This document shows, in pieces, positions 37,330 through 46,541 of a stretch of 58,926 nucleotides of DNA. Source of the stretch: an uncultured Ruminococcus sp. (GTDB lineage Bacteria; Bacillota; Clostridia; Oscillospirales; Acutalibacteraceae); contig CACXBF010000010.1 in the NCBI GenBank assembly GCA_902765855.1, positions 1 through 58,926 of the forward strand, given 5' to 3'. The first letter of the stretch is position 1; every line of letters begins with the position of its first letter. The position numbers and the translations under genes were made by a program. Below the pieces are notes generated by a model. The model had not been told where the DNA came from. It worked only from the letters and a program-made list of their open reading frames with translations, and searched no databases.

Positions 37330-37437
37330 ATTTTTACAAATAAAAAATCCAATTATATTAATACAAAAGAATATCAGGAACTACAGTGGTTAATATAATA
37401 CTATTTATCAAAGCGCAATAAATTTATTTGTAAAAAT
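37330..37437. promoter_or_regulatory. 15-base inverted pair upstream of the AraC-family gene
   Basis: ATTTTTACAAATAAA at 37330-37344 recurs exactly inverted at 37423-37437. The two arms sit 39 and 132 bases before the regulator's start codon, a spacing that would allow looping. They may be autoregulatory sites. The rest of this 405-base gap is AT-rich with only the terminator below recognised. Confidence 0.45.
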
Positions 37438-37620
37438 TCAAGTGTATCACAATAGTATTATAATACAGAAAAATCAATTCATCAATAGCAATAAAATGCC
37501 TTTTTTAGGTTTAAAAATAGCACATATCCGTCAAAAGCATCTGATTGCTATTTCGCACAAAAGTACAAATTATAAATTCAATTTATGTTTTAATATATTA
37601 CGCCTTTACACAGCTTAAAC

Positions 37621-37672
37621 CATAAATTAAGCAGGCGACATTTTTGTATTGTCCACCTGCTTAATTTAATTA
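37621..37672 (-). terminator. Hairpin after the S1-domain gene
   Basis: A 12-bp stem AAATTAAGCAGG/CCTGCTTAATTT encloses an inner GACA/TGTC stem, about 25 bases after the stop at 37697. The T tract is weak, so it may act mainly as an mRNA 3' stabiliser. Confidence 0.5.
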
Positions 37673-37696
37673 TCAAAAGTCTATTAAAATCTATAA

Positions 37697-38179
37697 TTAT
37701 CTTGATGAATATCCGTTATTATTTCCATTTCCGCGAGAGCCTCTGCCAGAGCGTCTTGAATTACCCTCATTAAAACGCTTGAGGTCAGACATTTTTTCGT
37801 CACTTGTCTGCTTAAATTTAGACATCATATCCTCAAAGCTTGTTGCCTCAGGTCGCTTAGAGCTTTGCCATTCAAAATTGCCAGGTCTGCCTGGGCTTTG
37901 TGTTCCTCCCTGCTTTTTAAAGCTGCCATTTGGCTTTGGAGCTGGAGGCAGAGCTTTCTTCATAGAAAGTCCTATCTTACCCTCAGGACTAATTGACATA
38001 ACCTTAACCTTAACAACCTGCCCCATTTTAACGAAGTCGCTGATTTCTTTAACATAAGTCTGAGCGACTTCAGAAATATGCACCATACCTGTTTTTCCTT
38101 CCGGCAAATCTACAAAAGCACCAAACTTAGTGATTCCGCTAACCTTACCCTCAAGAATATCTCCTACTGCAAGACCCAT
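37697..38179 (-). CDS. S1 RNA-binding domain protein (general stress/YabR-like)
   Basis: A 160-residue protein with one S1 domain (about 1-72: VGDILEGKVSGITKFGAFVDLPEGKTGMVHISEV, ISPEGKIGLSMKKA) and a basic, Gly/Ser/Asn/Arg-rich tail (about 75-160) that looks disordered. YabR-like proteins of this form are found beside the DivIC/FtsB gene in Firmicutes, exactly the arrangement here. It probably binds RNA or ribosomes. Its start lies 20 bases after the stop of the FtsB-like gene, so the two form a pair. Confidence 0.9.
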   Translation of the reverse strand: MGLAVGDILEGKVSGITKFGAFVDLPEGKTGMVHISEVAQTYVKEISDFVKMGQVVKVKVMSISPEGKIGLSMKKALPPAPKPNGSFKKQGGTQSPGRPGNFEWQSSKRPEATSFEDMMSKFKQTSDEKMSDLKRFNEGNSRRSGRGSRGNGNNNGYSSR

Positions 38180-38199
38180 AGTGAAAATTTTTCCTCCCC

Positions 38200-38673
38200 T
38201 TAATTTCCGGCTATATTTTGAAAAACACGCACTCCGCTTTTGGCATAGCCGAGTCGCAATGCTTCCTGCCTTAGATACTCCTCACATTCTTTTTGCTCGT
38301 CAGTTTTATTTTTGCTCGATTCCTCATTTTTGTTACTCGACTGAAGATTTGAAGCAGAATTCTCATTCACTCCTGAGGATTCCTCACCTGCACTCGATTC
38401 AGTACTTGATTCAGCATTTGGAATCTTAACCTCGCTGACTGTGAGCTTACTTGCCTGTTCAGCAAGCTGTGATTTTTTTTCAAGGTCAAGAGTTTTCATC
38501 TGAGCCATTTCAAGTTGATTATTAACATTTTCAAGCTCGTTACGACTTTGCTGAATCTTAATCTGCTGGTCTACTATCGTGACCATAATAAAAATAAAAA
38601 ACGCCGCCACTGCGATTCTGAGAATATAATTTTTCTTTGGCTTTATTCTGTTTTTTATCTTTTTCTTTTTCAT
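38200..38673 (-). CDS. DivIC/FtsB-like septum formation initiator protein
   Basis: A 157-residue bitopic membrane protein: a Lys/Arg-rich cytoplasmic tail (1-18), one membrane helix (about 19-38, ILRIAVAAFFIFIMVTIVD) and a coiled coil (about 40-82, QQIKIQQSRNELENVNNQLEMAQMKTLDLEKKSQLAEQ). A Ser/Glu/Asn-rich linker (about 95-125) follows, then a C-terminal DEQKECEEYLRQEALRLGYAKSGVRVFQNIAG motif, the family's terminal signature. The Ser-rich linker is longer than in typical DivIC. ATG at 38673 is chosen because AAAGGTG is upstream. It should join the FtsL/FtsQ-type divisome. Confidence 0.88.
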   Translation of the reverse strand: MKKKKIKNRIKPKKNYILRIAVAAFFIFIMVTIVDQQIKIQQSRNELENVNNQLEMAQMKTLDLEKKSQLAEQASKLTVSEVKIPNAESSTESSAGEESSGVNENSASNLQSSNKNEESSKNKTDEQKECEEYLRQEALRLGYAKSGVRVFQNIAGN

Positions 38674-39022
38674 ATAAAGCACCTTTTTTTAATACTATCA
38701 TAAGTCACTATAATATAGATTATTATACAATAAGTACCAAATAACTTTCAAGTAATTTTCAAAATTTTTTATGAAATATTTAAAAATTAAGTGCTTTTTT
38801 AGAATAAAACTCCATTTTTTCCACTTTTTTTATTGAATATTTCAAGCTGATATAGCACATTTAAAAATTATGCTTTATGGATTAACAAAGCTCATTTTTG
38901 ATTATGATAAATCCTCAATAAATAATAAATATAAATCAAAGCTCTCATGTATATTTTTCGCTTTAATTTAAACCTTTCATATGATATAATATATGCAAAA
39001 TAGATTTATGGAGGTATCCTTT
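38674..39022. other. Divergent AT-rich gap
   Basis: No gene is seen. A TATAAT at 38985-38990 with a poor -35 (TTTAAT) may be the promoter of the flavin reductase gene. The opposite side should hold the promoter of the DivIC/FtsB-like gene, but no clear hexamers were found. Confidence 0.3.
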
Positions 39023-39532
39023 ATGTCCGATTTTAAAGAAATAAATATTACTGAACTTACTGCAAGTCCTTATAATCTTTTTAATAAGGATTGGGCTTTG
39101 CTTACATCAGGCGATTCCAAAAATTTCAACACAATGACTGTAAGCTGGGGTGGCGTTGGCGTTCTTTGGAATAAGAATGTTGCAACAGTATATGTCAGAA
39201 AATCCCGCTATACCCTTGAGTTTATGGATAAATTTGACCATTTCTCACTCACATTTGGTAGTGACGCTATGCGTAAGGCTTTAACTTTCTGCGGAAAAAA
39301 TTCAGGCAGAGATTATGATAAGGTTAAGGAAACAGGTATCACACCTGTACTTGATGAAAAAGTTCCATATTTTGAAGAAGGTAAGCTTGTCCTTATCTGT
39401 AAAAAGCTCTACCGTCAGGAAATGAACGCTGAATCTTTCATAGATAAAAGCATTATAGATAAGTGCTATAGCGATAATGACTATCATATTATTTTCGTTG
39501 GAGAAATTGAAAAAGCCCTTATCAAGGAGTAA
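39023..39532 (+). CDS. Flavin reductase family protein
   Basis: A 169-residue flavin-reductase-like (split-barrel FMN-binding) protein. NTMTVSWGGVGVLWNKNVATVYVRKSRYTLEFMDKFDHFSLTF matches the family's N-terminal FMN-binding region, and KALTFCGKNSGRDYDKVKETG is typical of the clostridial subgroup. It is cytoplasmic and probably binds FMN; physiological partner unknown. ATG at 39023 is preferred because GGAGG lies ten bases upstream; the longer frame starts at 38993. The SDR gene starts four bases after its stop, so they form a two-gene operon, perhaps one redox pair. Confidence 0.9.
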   Translation: MSDFKEINITELTASPYNLFNKDWALLTSGDSKNFNTMTVSWGGVGVLWNKNVATVYVRKSRYTLEFMDKFDHFSLTFGSDAMRKALTFCGKNSGRDYDKVKETGITPVLDEKVPYFEEGKLVLICKKLYRQEMNAESFIDKSIIDKCYSDNDYHIIFVGEIEKALIKE

Positions 39533-39535
39533 AAT

Positions 39536-40270
39536 ATGCGTTCTATTATTGTAACAGGCGGTTCAAGAGGTATCGGTTCAGCAATTTCCGCAACACTTGC
39601 AAAGGCAGGATATGCAATAGTAATAAACTATAATAATTCTGCCGAAAAAGCCTTTGAACTCTGCAAAGAAATCCAAGAGCAAGGTGGCAAAGCCATTGCC
39701 ATTCAGGGAGATGTTTCAAAAACAGCCGATATAAAGAAAATCTTTGAGCAAGCATATAAAAACTTTGGCACACCCTATGCCCTGATAAATAATGCCGGAA
39801 TCGCTCTGCAAAATAGCCTTATTCAAGATATAAGCGATAAACAGCTTGAAGCCGTAATATCAACAAACCTCATCGGTGCAATAAAATGTTCTCGTGAAGC
39901 AACACGATATATGGTATCTGAGCATTGCGGAAGAATTATAAATATCTCATCTATCTGGGGCGAGGTTGGTGCGTCTTGCGAGGTAGTTTATTCAGCATCT
40001 AAAGCTGGCATTATCGGTCTTACAAAGGCTCTTGCGAAAGAACTTGCACCAAGCGGAATTACCGTAAACTGTATAGCTCCTGGAGTCATAAACACCGATA
40101 TGATTTCATGCTATACTCAAGAAGATATTGAGGTACTTCGTAACGAAACGCCTCTGGGCAGGATAGGCACTCCAAATGATATTGCAAGCGCAGTAGAGTT
40201 TCTCATATCCGATAAATCCTCGTTCATCACCGCTCAAGTGCTCGGCGTAAACGGTGGTTTTGGTATATAA
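39536..40270 (+). CDS. SDR-family oxidoreductase (FabG-like)
   Basis: A 244-residue short-chain dehydrogenase. The cofactor motif TGGSRGIGSAI is at about 6-16, NNAG at about 84-87, and the catalytic Ser-Tyr-Lys set is in IINISSIWGEVGASCEVVYSASKAG (Ser, YxxxK). It closely resembles FabG 3-oxoacyl-ACP reductases in length and motifs, and GDVSKTAD after the second strand is FabG-like, but no fatty-acid gene is adjacent, so other ketone substrates are possible. It follows the flavin reductase gene. NADPH preference is likely from the TGGSRGIG context, not proven. Confidence 0.9.
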   Translation: MRSIIVTGGSRGIGSAISATLAKAGYAIVINYNNSAEKAFELCKEIQEQGGKAIAIQGDVSKTADIKKIFEQAYKNFGTPYALINNAGIALQNSLIQDISDKQLEAVISTNLIGAIKCSREATRYMVSEHCGRIINISSIWGEVGASCEVVYSASKAGIIGLTKALAKELAPSGITVNCIAPGVINTDMISCYTQEDIEVLRNETPLGRIGTPNDIASAVEFLISDKSSFITAQVLGVNGGFGI

Positions 40271-40284
40271 TTAAATTTTGCTTA

Positions 40285-40483
40285 CACGGAGGAAATAACT
40301 ACCAAGCGGGCGAACACAGTTCGCCCCTACGGTTAACTAACGCACTTCTTTAAGACAGCTAAAAAGTTTTGCTCAAGCTTTTTCAAAAGCTTGCAGTTTC
40401 CAAAGGCGGAGCCTTTGGTGGGTTTTAAGGGCAAAGCCCTTAACATTCTTTGTTCTCTGAGCGGCGGATAAAATCCGCCGCTA
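40285..40483 (+). repeat. Intergenic modular palindromic repeat, copy E
   Basis: Occupies most of the 347-base gap between the SDR gene and uvrA. Modules are GCGGGCGAAC...GTTCGCCCC (near 40302-40320), TTTAAGACAGCT, GCTCAAGCTTTTTCAAAAGC, CCAAAGGCGGAGCCTTTGG, TTAAGGGC/GCCCTTAA (40427-40443) and GCGGCGGAT/ATCCGCCGC (40461-40481), then a T run. The order matches part of copy C. It ends about 45 bases before the uvrA -35 box. Confidence 0.87.
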
Positions 40484-40528
40484 TTTTTTTACTTTTAATT
40501 CATATTAACTATATACTGCGAATTTCCA

Positions 40529-40557
40529 TTGCAAAATACTTTTATTTATGCTATCAT
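40529..40557 (+). promoter_or_regulatory. uvrA promoter
   Basis: TTGCAA (40529-40534), 17-base spacer, TATCAT (40552-40557), 60 bases before the uvrA start. No LexA box was recognised beside it. Confidence 0.6.
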
Positions 40558-40617
40558 GTAAATAAGCGAACATACTGTCGATTTTTCAAAAATCATTTAC
40601 TCATGGAGGTAATTCCA

Positions 40618-43434
40618 ATGATAAAAAATATCGTAGTAAAAGGTGCAAGAGAGCATAATCTAAAAAATATTGATGTTGAAATTCCAAGAGAAAAGCTTGT
40701 AGTTCTTACAGGACTTTCAGGTTCAGGAAAATCCTCCCTCGCATTTGATACAATTTACGCTGAAGGACAACGCCGTTATGTAGAATCTCTCTCCTCATAC
40801 GCAAGAATGTTCCTTGGTCAGATGGAAAAGCCGAATGTTGATAGCATTGAAGGACTTTCTCCGGCAATATCAATCGACCAAAAAACAACCTCAAAAAATC
40901 CTCGTTCAACAGTCGGTACGGTGACAGAAATCTACGATTATCTGCGTCTTATGTATGCAAGAATAGGTATCCCTCACTGTCCTATTTGTGGCAGAGAAAT
41001 CAAACAACAAACAGTTGACCAGATAGTTGATAGCGTTATGTCACTACCAGAAAGAAGTAAAATTCAGGTTTTAGCACCTGTTATAAGAGGTAAAAAAGGA
41101 GAGCATAAAAAAGTTCTTGAATCCGCCTCGAAATCGGGCTTTGTCAGAGTAAGAGTTGACGGAATAATCTATGACCTTTCCGAAAACATCGCCCTTGAAA
41201 AGAACAAAAAGCACAATATCGACATAATCGTTGACCGACTTGTTATCAAAGACGATATTCAATCAAGACTTGCCGATTCCATAGAAACCGCCTCAAAGCT
41301 TGCTGGCGGTTTGACTGTTATTTCAGTACAGGACGGCGAGGATATACTTTATTCTCAGAATTATGCTTGCCCAGACCATAATTTCAGCATAGACAAGCTT
41401 TCTCCAAGAATGTTTTCTTTCAATAATCCTTTTGGTGCTTGCAAAAAGTGTACAGGCCTTGGAGTTTTTCTAAAAGTAGATAAAGATTTGATTATCCCTA
41501 ATCCCGAACTTTCAATCCGTAAAGGCGGTATCAAAGCAAGCGGTTGGGCTATGGAAGGCAGCACGATTGCAACAATGTACTTTGAAGCTCTTGCAGAAAA
41601 GTACAATTTCTCGCTTGATACTCCAGTAAAAGAACTTCCTCCCGAAATTCTCGATATAATTCTTTATGGAACAAAGGGCGAAAAAATTCGTGTTGTAAGA
41701 AAGCGTGAGTATGGCTCAGGTGTTAATGAAGTACCATTCGAGGGAATTATAAATAATCTTGAGCGAAGATTCAGAGAAACAAGCAGTAAATGGATAAAGG
41801 AAGAAATTGAATCCTTTATGAGTGCCACAGAATGTGAAGCCTGCCATGGACGCAGACTTTCCCCTGAAAGCCTTGCTGTAACTGTCGGCGGACTTAATAT
41901 CAGCGAATTTTGTGATATGTCTGTCGATAAAGCGCTCGACTTTATAAATAATATTGAGCTTACTGAAAGACAGCGTATGATTGCCAAGCTTGTTATAAAA
42001 GAAATTATATCACGCCTCAATTTTCTTAAAAGCGTCGGACTTGGCTATCTCACCCTTTCAAGAGCCGCCGAAACTCTTTCAGGCGGTGAAAGTCAGAGAA
42101 TCCGCCTTGCTACTCAGATTGGTTCATCGCTTATGGGCGTTCTTTATATCCTTGATGAGCCAAGTATAGGTCTGCATCAGCGTGATAACGATAAACTTCT
42201 TGCAACGCTCAAGAATCTTCGTGATTTAGGCAATACTGTTATCGTTGTAGAACATGATGAAGATACAATGCGCGCCGCTGATTATATAGTTGATATAGGA
42301 CCGGGTGCAGGAGCTCATGGCGGTGAACTTGTTTGTGCAGGAACTGTTGATGATATTATAGCTTGCGAAAAGTCCATCACTGGACAATATCTCAGCGGAG
42401 CAAGAAAAATTCCTGTTCCACAGACACGCAGAAAAGGAAACGGAAAATTTATTGAGGTTAAAGGAGCAAGACAGAATAACCTTAAAAACATTGATGTAAA
42501 ATTTCCACTCGGAACATTTCTTTGTGTAACCGGTGTTTCAGGTTCGGGAAAATCATCTCTTGTCAATGAAATACTTTATAAATCTCTCGCTTCAACTTTA
42601 AATCGTGCAAAAACACGCAGCGGAGAACACGATGAAATTCTCGGTGTAGAAAATCTCGATAAGGTTATCGACATCAACCAGTCCCCTATTGGCAGAACTC
42701 CACGCTCAAATCCTGCAACATATACAGGAGTTTTTACAGATATTCGAGAGCTTTTCGCAAGCACTAACGATGCAAAAATGCGTGGGTATTCATCAGGAAG
42801 ATTTTCTTTTAATATAAAAGGTGGTCGTTGCGAATCCTGCGAGGGCGACGGAATAATCAAGATTGAAATGCACTTCTTACCTGATATCTATGTGCCCTGC
42901 GAAGTTTGTGGCGGAAAACGTTATAACCGTGAAACTCTGGAAATAAAATATAAAGGCAAATCTATCTATGATGTACTCGAGATGACAGCCGAAGAAGCAA
43001 CAGAATTTTTCAGCAATATTCCTAAGATTTCAAGAAAACTTAAAACGCTCTGTGATGTCGGTTTAGGTTATATCAAGATTGGGCAACCGGCAACAACACT
43101 TTCAGGTGGTGAAGCACAGCGCGTAAAGCTTGCAACAGAGCTTTCCAAGCGTCCTACCGGAAAAACTGTCTATATTCTCGATGAACCAACAACAGGTCTG
43201 CATATAGCCGATGTCCATAAGCTTGTTGATGTTCTTCAAAAGCTTGTCGATAGCGGCAATACCGTAATAGTTATCGAGCATAATCTCGACCTTATAAAAA
43301 CAGCTGATTACATCATTGATTTAGGTCCAGAAGGCGGCAGCGGCGGAGGTACTATCGTAGGCACAGGCACTCCAGAAGAAATCGTACAAAATAAAAATTC
43401 TTACACAGGACAATATTTAAAAAAATTCTTATAA
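40618..43434 (+). CDS. uvrA: Excinuclease ABC subunit A
   Basis: A 938-residue UvrA, the damage-sensing ATPase of nucleotide excision repair that loads UvrB. Two ABC ATPase halves are visible, with Walker [10 protein letters not shown] and GVSGSGKSS and signatures [14 protein letters not shown] and [14 protein letters not shown]. Zinc-finger cysteines occur in [19 protein letters not shown] and CESCEGDG...[11 protein letters not shown] at 40618 with GGAGG upstream is the normal start; the open frame runs back 56 codons into repeat copy E, which is not coding. No uvrB or uvrC is adjacent. Confidence 0.98.
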   Translation: MIKNIVVKGAREHNLKNIDVEIPREKLVVLTGLSGSGKSSLAFDTIYAEGQRRYVESLSSYARMFLGQMEKPNVDSIEGLSPAISIDQKTTSKNPRSTVGTVTEIYDYLRLMYARIGIPHCPICGREIKQQTVDQIVDSVMSLPERSKIQVLAPVIRGKKGEHKKVLESASKSGFVRVRVDGIIYDLSENIALEKNKKHNIDIIVDRLVIKDDIQSRLADSIETASKLAGGLTVISVQDGEDILYSQNYACPDHNFSIDKLSPRMFSFNNPFGACKKCTGLGVFLKVDKDLIIPNPELSIRKGGIKASGWAMEGSTIATMYFEALAEKYNFSLDTPVKELPPEILDIILYGTKGEKIRVVRKREYGSGVNEVPFEGIINNLERRFRETSSKWIKEEIESFMSATECEACHGRRLSPESLAVTVGGLNISEFCDMSVDKALDFINNIELTERQRMIAKLVIKEIISRLNFLKSVGLGYLTLSRAAETLSGGESQRIRLATQIGSSLMGVLYILDEPSIGLHQRDNDKLLATLKNLRDLGNTVIVVEHDEDTMRAADYIVDIGPGAGAHGGELVCAGTVDDIIACEKSITGQYLSGARKIPVPQTRRKGNGKFIEVKGARQNNLKNIDVKFPLGTFLCVTGVSGSGKSSLVNEILYKSLASTLNRAKTRSGEHDEILGVENLDKVIDINQSPIGRTPRSNPATYTGVFTDIRELFASTNDAKMRGYSSGRFSFNIKGGRCESCEGDGIIKIEMHFLPDIYVPCEVCGGKRYNRETLEIKYKGKSIYDVLEMTAEEATEFFSNIPKISRKLKTLCDVGLGYIKIGQPATTLSGGEAQRVKLATELSKRPTGKTVYILDEPTTGLHIADVHKLVDVLQKLVDSGNTVIVIEHNLDLIKTADYIIDLGPEGGSGGGTIVGTGTPEEIVQNKNSYTGQYLKKFL

Positions 43435-43532
43435 AATGCGTGGAAAACCTCTTATTCACTCGTATATATTAGTGAAAGCACAAAACAAGCAAAATTTAAA
43501 TAAAAATAAATTTTAGAAAAGGGGTTTTATTT

Positions 43533-44354
43533 ATGGCAAATACAAGATTAAACAGTATGACTCAACAAGAAGAAAAAAATTTCTTCGGCTCAAATCCAGT
43601 TCTCCACAACATCAAAAAATCAGTTGGTAAAGATTCAGGCACAGAAGTAGCCTCATATAAAGGAATCACTTTAAAAAGCTTAATATTTCTCGCTATGATA
43701 CTTGTAGGTGTTGTCCTCGCATCAATAATTCACAGTCTTAATTATCAGACTATATATTTAGGTGAGGATATTTTCGCAACTGTTCCGGAACTCATTGGTA
43801 GCTTAGTTTCAGCCGTTTTACTCCTAATTCTTTCAATAGTATGTATCTTCTTAAAGAAAACAATACCTTTCTTTGGCTCACTATATTGCATAAGCTTTGG
43901 ATACTTATATACATCTATGGCAAATCTCTTTAACGGTTACAGAGAAGCTATCCTACTTGCAATCGTAGTAACACTTTCAATCTTTGCAGCAGTAGTTTTC
44001 GCTTATATGAACGGCAAAATCAGAGTCACAAGCAAATTCAGACAAGGTGTTACCGTAGCAATCGCCGCATTGGTAATTTCTTCAGTAGTTATTGCAATAG
44101 GATTTTTAATTCCGGGTTTAAAAGAAATCTCAATATTCGTAGCAACTAATCCGCTTCTCTGCATTGTATTCTCAATCATCGGCATTATAATCGCAACTCT
44201 CTCACTTGTTAAGGATGTTGATACAATACATCAACTCGTAGAAAACAAAATCTCCGCTAAATTTGAGTGGAAAGCTGCTTTCTCCTTAATTTTCTCTCTC
44301 GTATGGATTTTTGTAGAAGTTTTAAGACTTATCCTTGCTTTCAAAGATAACTAA
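43533..44354 (+). CDS. YccA/Bax inhibitor-1 family membrane protein
   Basis: A 273-residue membrane protein with seven likely membrane segments after a polar N-terminus of about 45 residues. FGSNPVLHNIKKS near the start and DVDTIHQLVENKISAKFEWKAAFSLIFSLVWIFVEVLRLILAF at the end match the pattern of the COG4760 branch of the Bax inhibitor-1/YccA family. Function in bacteria is poorly known; relatives may be calcium-leak channels or FtsH substrates. An AAAAGGGG site precedes the start. It is monocistronic and converges on the GH13 gene at a shared terminator. Confidence 0.8.
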   Translation: MANTRLNSMTQQEEKNFFGSNPVLHNIKKSVGKDSGTEVASYKGITLKSLIFLAMILVGVVLASIIHSLNYQTIYLGEDIFATVPELIGSLVSAVLLLILSIVCIFLKKTIPFFGSLYCISFGYLYTSMANLFNGYREAILLAIVVTLSIFAAVVFAYMNGKIRVTSKFRQGVTVAIAALVISSVVIAIGFLIPGLKEISIFVATNPLLCIVFSIIGIIIATLSLVKDVDTIHQLVENKISAKFEWKAAFSLIFSLVWIFVEVLRLILAFKDN

Positions 44355-44388
44355 TATAAAATAAACCCAAAAATAGCAATAAATATAT

Positions 44389-44421
44389 AAAAAAAGAAGC
44401 TCTCAAATGAGCTTCTTTTTT
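44389..44421. terminator. Bidirectional terminator
   Basis: A 12-bp stem AAAAAGAAGCTC/GAGCTTCTTTTT with a six-base loop gives T-runs on both strands. It serves the converging YccA-like and GH13 genes. Confidence 0.88.
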
Positions 44422-44438
44422 GTATTTATTATTAATTT

Positions 44439-46370
44439 TTAATCAGCAGGCTCAAAAATCACTTCATCATTGTTTTCAAGTTCTTCATCAGAAAGTTTCT
44501 TTTTGTCTGCTGAAATCTTAACAAATGCACAGGAATTTGCAGGAATCTCTAAATCTCTGCCATTAAGAATAGTTCCGAGAAGAGCTTCACCGTTTTCAAA
44601 TTCCTTTGGCACAATAAAGTCAATAGGGAAGTTAGCGGCATTGAAAACGCAAAGAAGTTCGTCTGTATCATCATAGCGGATATATCCCATAGTTCTCTCA
44701 TAAGAACCAAATTCCTTAAAATCACCATCTTTAAGGCAAGAACAATATGAACGGAGTTTTGCAAGCTGTTTATACCATTCAGTTAAACCTTTATCCTCCT
44801 TACCCCATGGGAAAGGTGCTCTGTTAAATGGGTCTTTGTAGCCCTCAACGCCCGCCTCGTCACCATAATAAATACAAGGCACTCCGGGAAGTGTAAACTG
44901 AATACCGCTCGCAAGACGCATTCTCTTTAAACCATACTCATGCTGAGAAGGCGTAAGTGAGGTATTAGCTTGCCATTCACGACCTCTGCCGTTTTGTCTT
45001 TCACCCGCAAGAAGTGTTATAACTCTTTCGGTGTCGTGAGTTCCAAGAAGGTTCATAAGGCAACGAATAACAGGGCGAGGATAGTTTTCGAGGATACAGT
45101 TAATTAGTTCTACCATATCTCTGCCATCACCACAATCAAGGAAACCAAGGATAGCATCTCTGAAAGGATAATTCATAACACTATCAAGCTGTTTGCCATA
45201 GAGGAAGCGTCTGCGACTGCCGTAGCTTTCCTTTATAGAAGCATCTTCCCAAACCTCACCCAAAAGAAGTGCATCTGGATTTTCAGCCTTTATAGCCTCA
45301 CGGATATGTTGAATAAACGGGTCTGGAAGTTCGTCCGCAACATCGAGTCGCCAACCTGAATTTCCGCATTTCATCCATTTTCTGATAATACCATTTTCAC
45401 CATTAATATACCTATCAAAGGAATATGAAAGCTCTTCAACCTCAGGCAAAGTATCAAAGCCCCACCAAGAATGATAAATATTTGGCCAATCCATAAACTT
45501 ATACCAAGTATAATATGGTGAACTTTTTGAGTTATAAGCACCATTCTGAGGATAACGACCTTGACGGTTAAAATATTTACTGTCACTACCTGTATGACTG
45601 AAAACACCGTCATTTATAACATGCATACCACGCTTTTTAGCCTCACTGCAAAGCTCCTTAAAATCTTCTTCCGTTCCGAGAACAGGGTCAATTTTTTCAT
45701 AGTCTCCCGTATCATAGCGGTGATTTGAATATGCTTCAAAAATAGGATTTAGATATATGCAGTTTACTCCAAGTTCTTCAAGGTAATCAAGCTTTTCAAT
45801 AATACCCTTTAGGTCGCCTTGAAAGAAATCTGAATTTGTGACGATTCCATTTTCGTCAGGACGCCAATCAGGAATTTTATACCATTCATCATGAAGTTTT
45901 TTATCAGGATAAACACCTTTCTTTTTTTCTCCTGAAAAATAAAATCTATCAGGGAAAATCTGATACATAATTCCACCAGGCATCCATGATGGAGTTTCAA
46001 AATCTTTATCATAGCATAAAAGCTGATATCTTGGGTCATTGTCAGTATGAGAAAAGTATCCTTCTCCTCCCCAGCCACGCATAATATATTTTCTGCCTTG
46101 CTTTGTATCAAGACTAAAATGATACCAATAAAGTCCTGTGCTTATACCAGAGAGGTCAAGTTCCCATTGTTCATTGTTTTCATCAGGCATTCCGCACCAA
46201 AACATGCTATAAGAAACAGTATCCCCTGAAAAATCATCTTTCAGGGCAAGAATAGCACTTGAACAACCTAAATCTCTGGGAATTGTAATCCTAAAATGAA
46301 TACTTTCCCCCTCACGAACAGAACCAAATGGGGATTTACATTCCTTATCCCTTGAATTAAATATTCTCAT
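44439..46370 (-). CDS. GH13 alpha-glucan hydrolase (neopullulanase/maltogenic type)
   Basis: A 643-residue alpha-amylase-superfamily enzyme. An N-terminal beta domain (about 1-125) precedes the barrel, which starts at GGIMYQIFPDRF. The catalytic set is complete: nucleophile Asp343 (GWRLDVAD), acid/base Glu372 (LLGEVWEDA) and Asp446 (LLGTHDTER). DGVFSHTGSDSKYFN matches the subfamily 20-like neopullulanase/cyclomaltodextrinase region. There is no signal peptide, so it should act on imported maltodextrins in the cytoplasm. It appears monocistronic; the gap of about 170 bases from hflX probably holds its promoter. Exact specificity cannot be read. Confidence 0.93.
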   Translation of the reverse strand: MRIFNSRDKECKSPFGSVREGESIHFRITIPRDLGCSSAILALKDDFSGDTVSYSMFWCGMPDENNEQWELDLSGISTGLYWYHFSLDTKQGRKYIMRGWGGEGYFSHTDNDPRYQLLCYDKDFETPSWMPGGIMYQIFPDRFYFSGEKKKGVYPDKKLHDEWYKIPDWRPDENGIVTNSDFFQGDLKGIIEKLDYLEELGVNCIYLNPIFEAYSNHRYDTGDYEKIDPVLGTEEDFKELCSEAKKRGMHVINDGVFSHTGSDSKYFNRQGRYPQNGAYNSKSSPYYTWYKFMDWPNIYHSWWGFDTLPEVEELSYSFDRYINGENGIIRKWMKCGNSGWRLDVADELPDPFIQHIREAIKAENPDALLLGEVWEDASIKESYGSRRRFLYGKQLDSVMNYPFRDAILGFLDCGDGRDMVELINCILENYPRPVIRCLMNLLGTHDTERVITLLAGERQNGRGREWQANTSLTPSQHEYGLKRMRLASGIQFTLPGVPCIYYGDEAGVEGYKDPFNRAPFPWGKEDKGLTEWYKQLAKLRSYCSCLKDGDFKEFGSYERTMGYIRYDDTDELLCVFNAANFPIDFIVPKEFENGEALLGTILNGRDLEIPANSCAFVKISADKKKLSDEELENNDEVIFEPAD

Positions 46371-46541
46371 AAAATAACACCCTTACACATTGCATATGAA
46401 ATTTGCTGAATAGCGTCGAAATACACTATATAATATTATAGTCCTATTGGAATATCATGTCAATACTAATACACAATTTTTACAACGATAATTGTACAAT
46501 AATAACCTCTAACAAAAATAAGTTAATAATATAATATGAAA

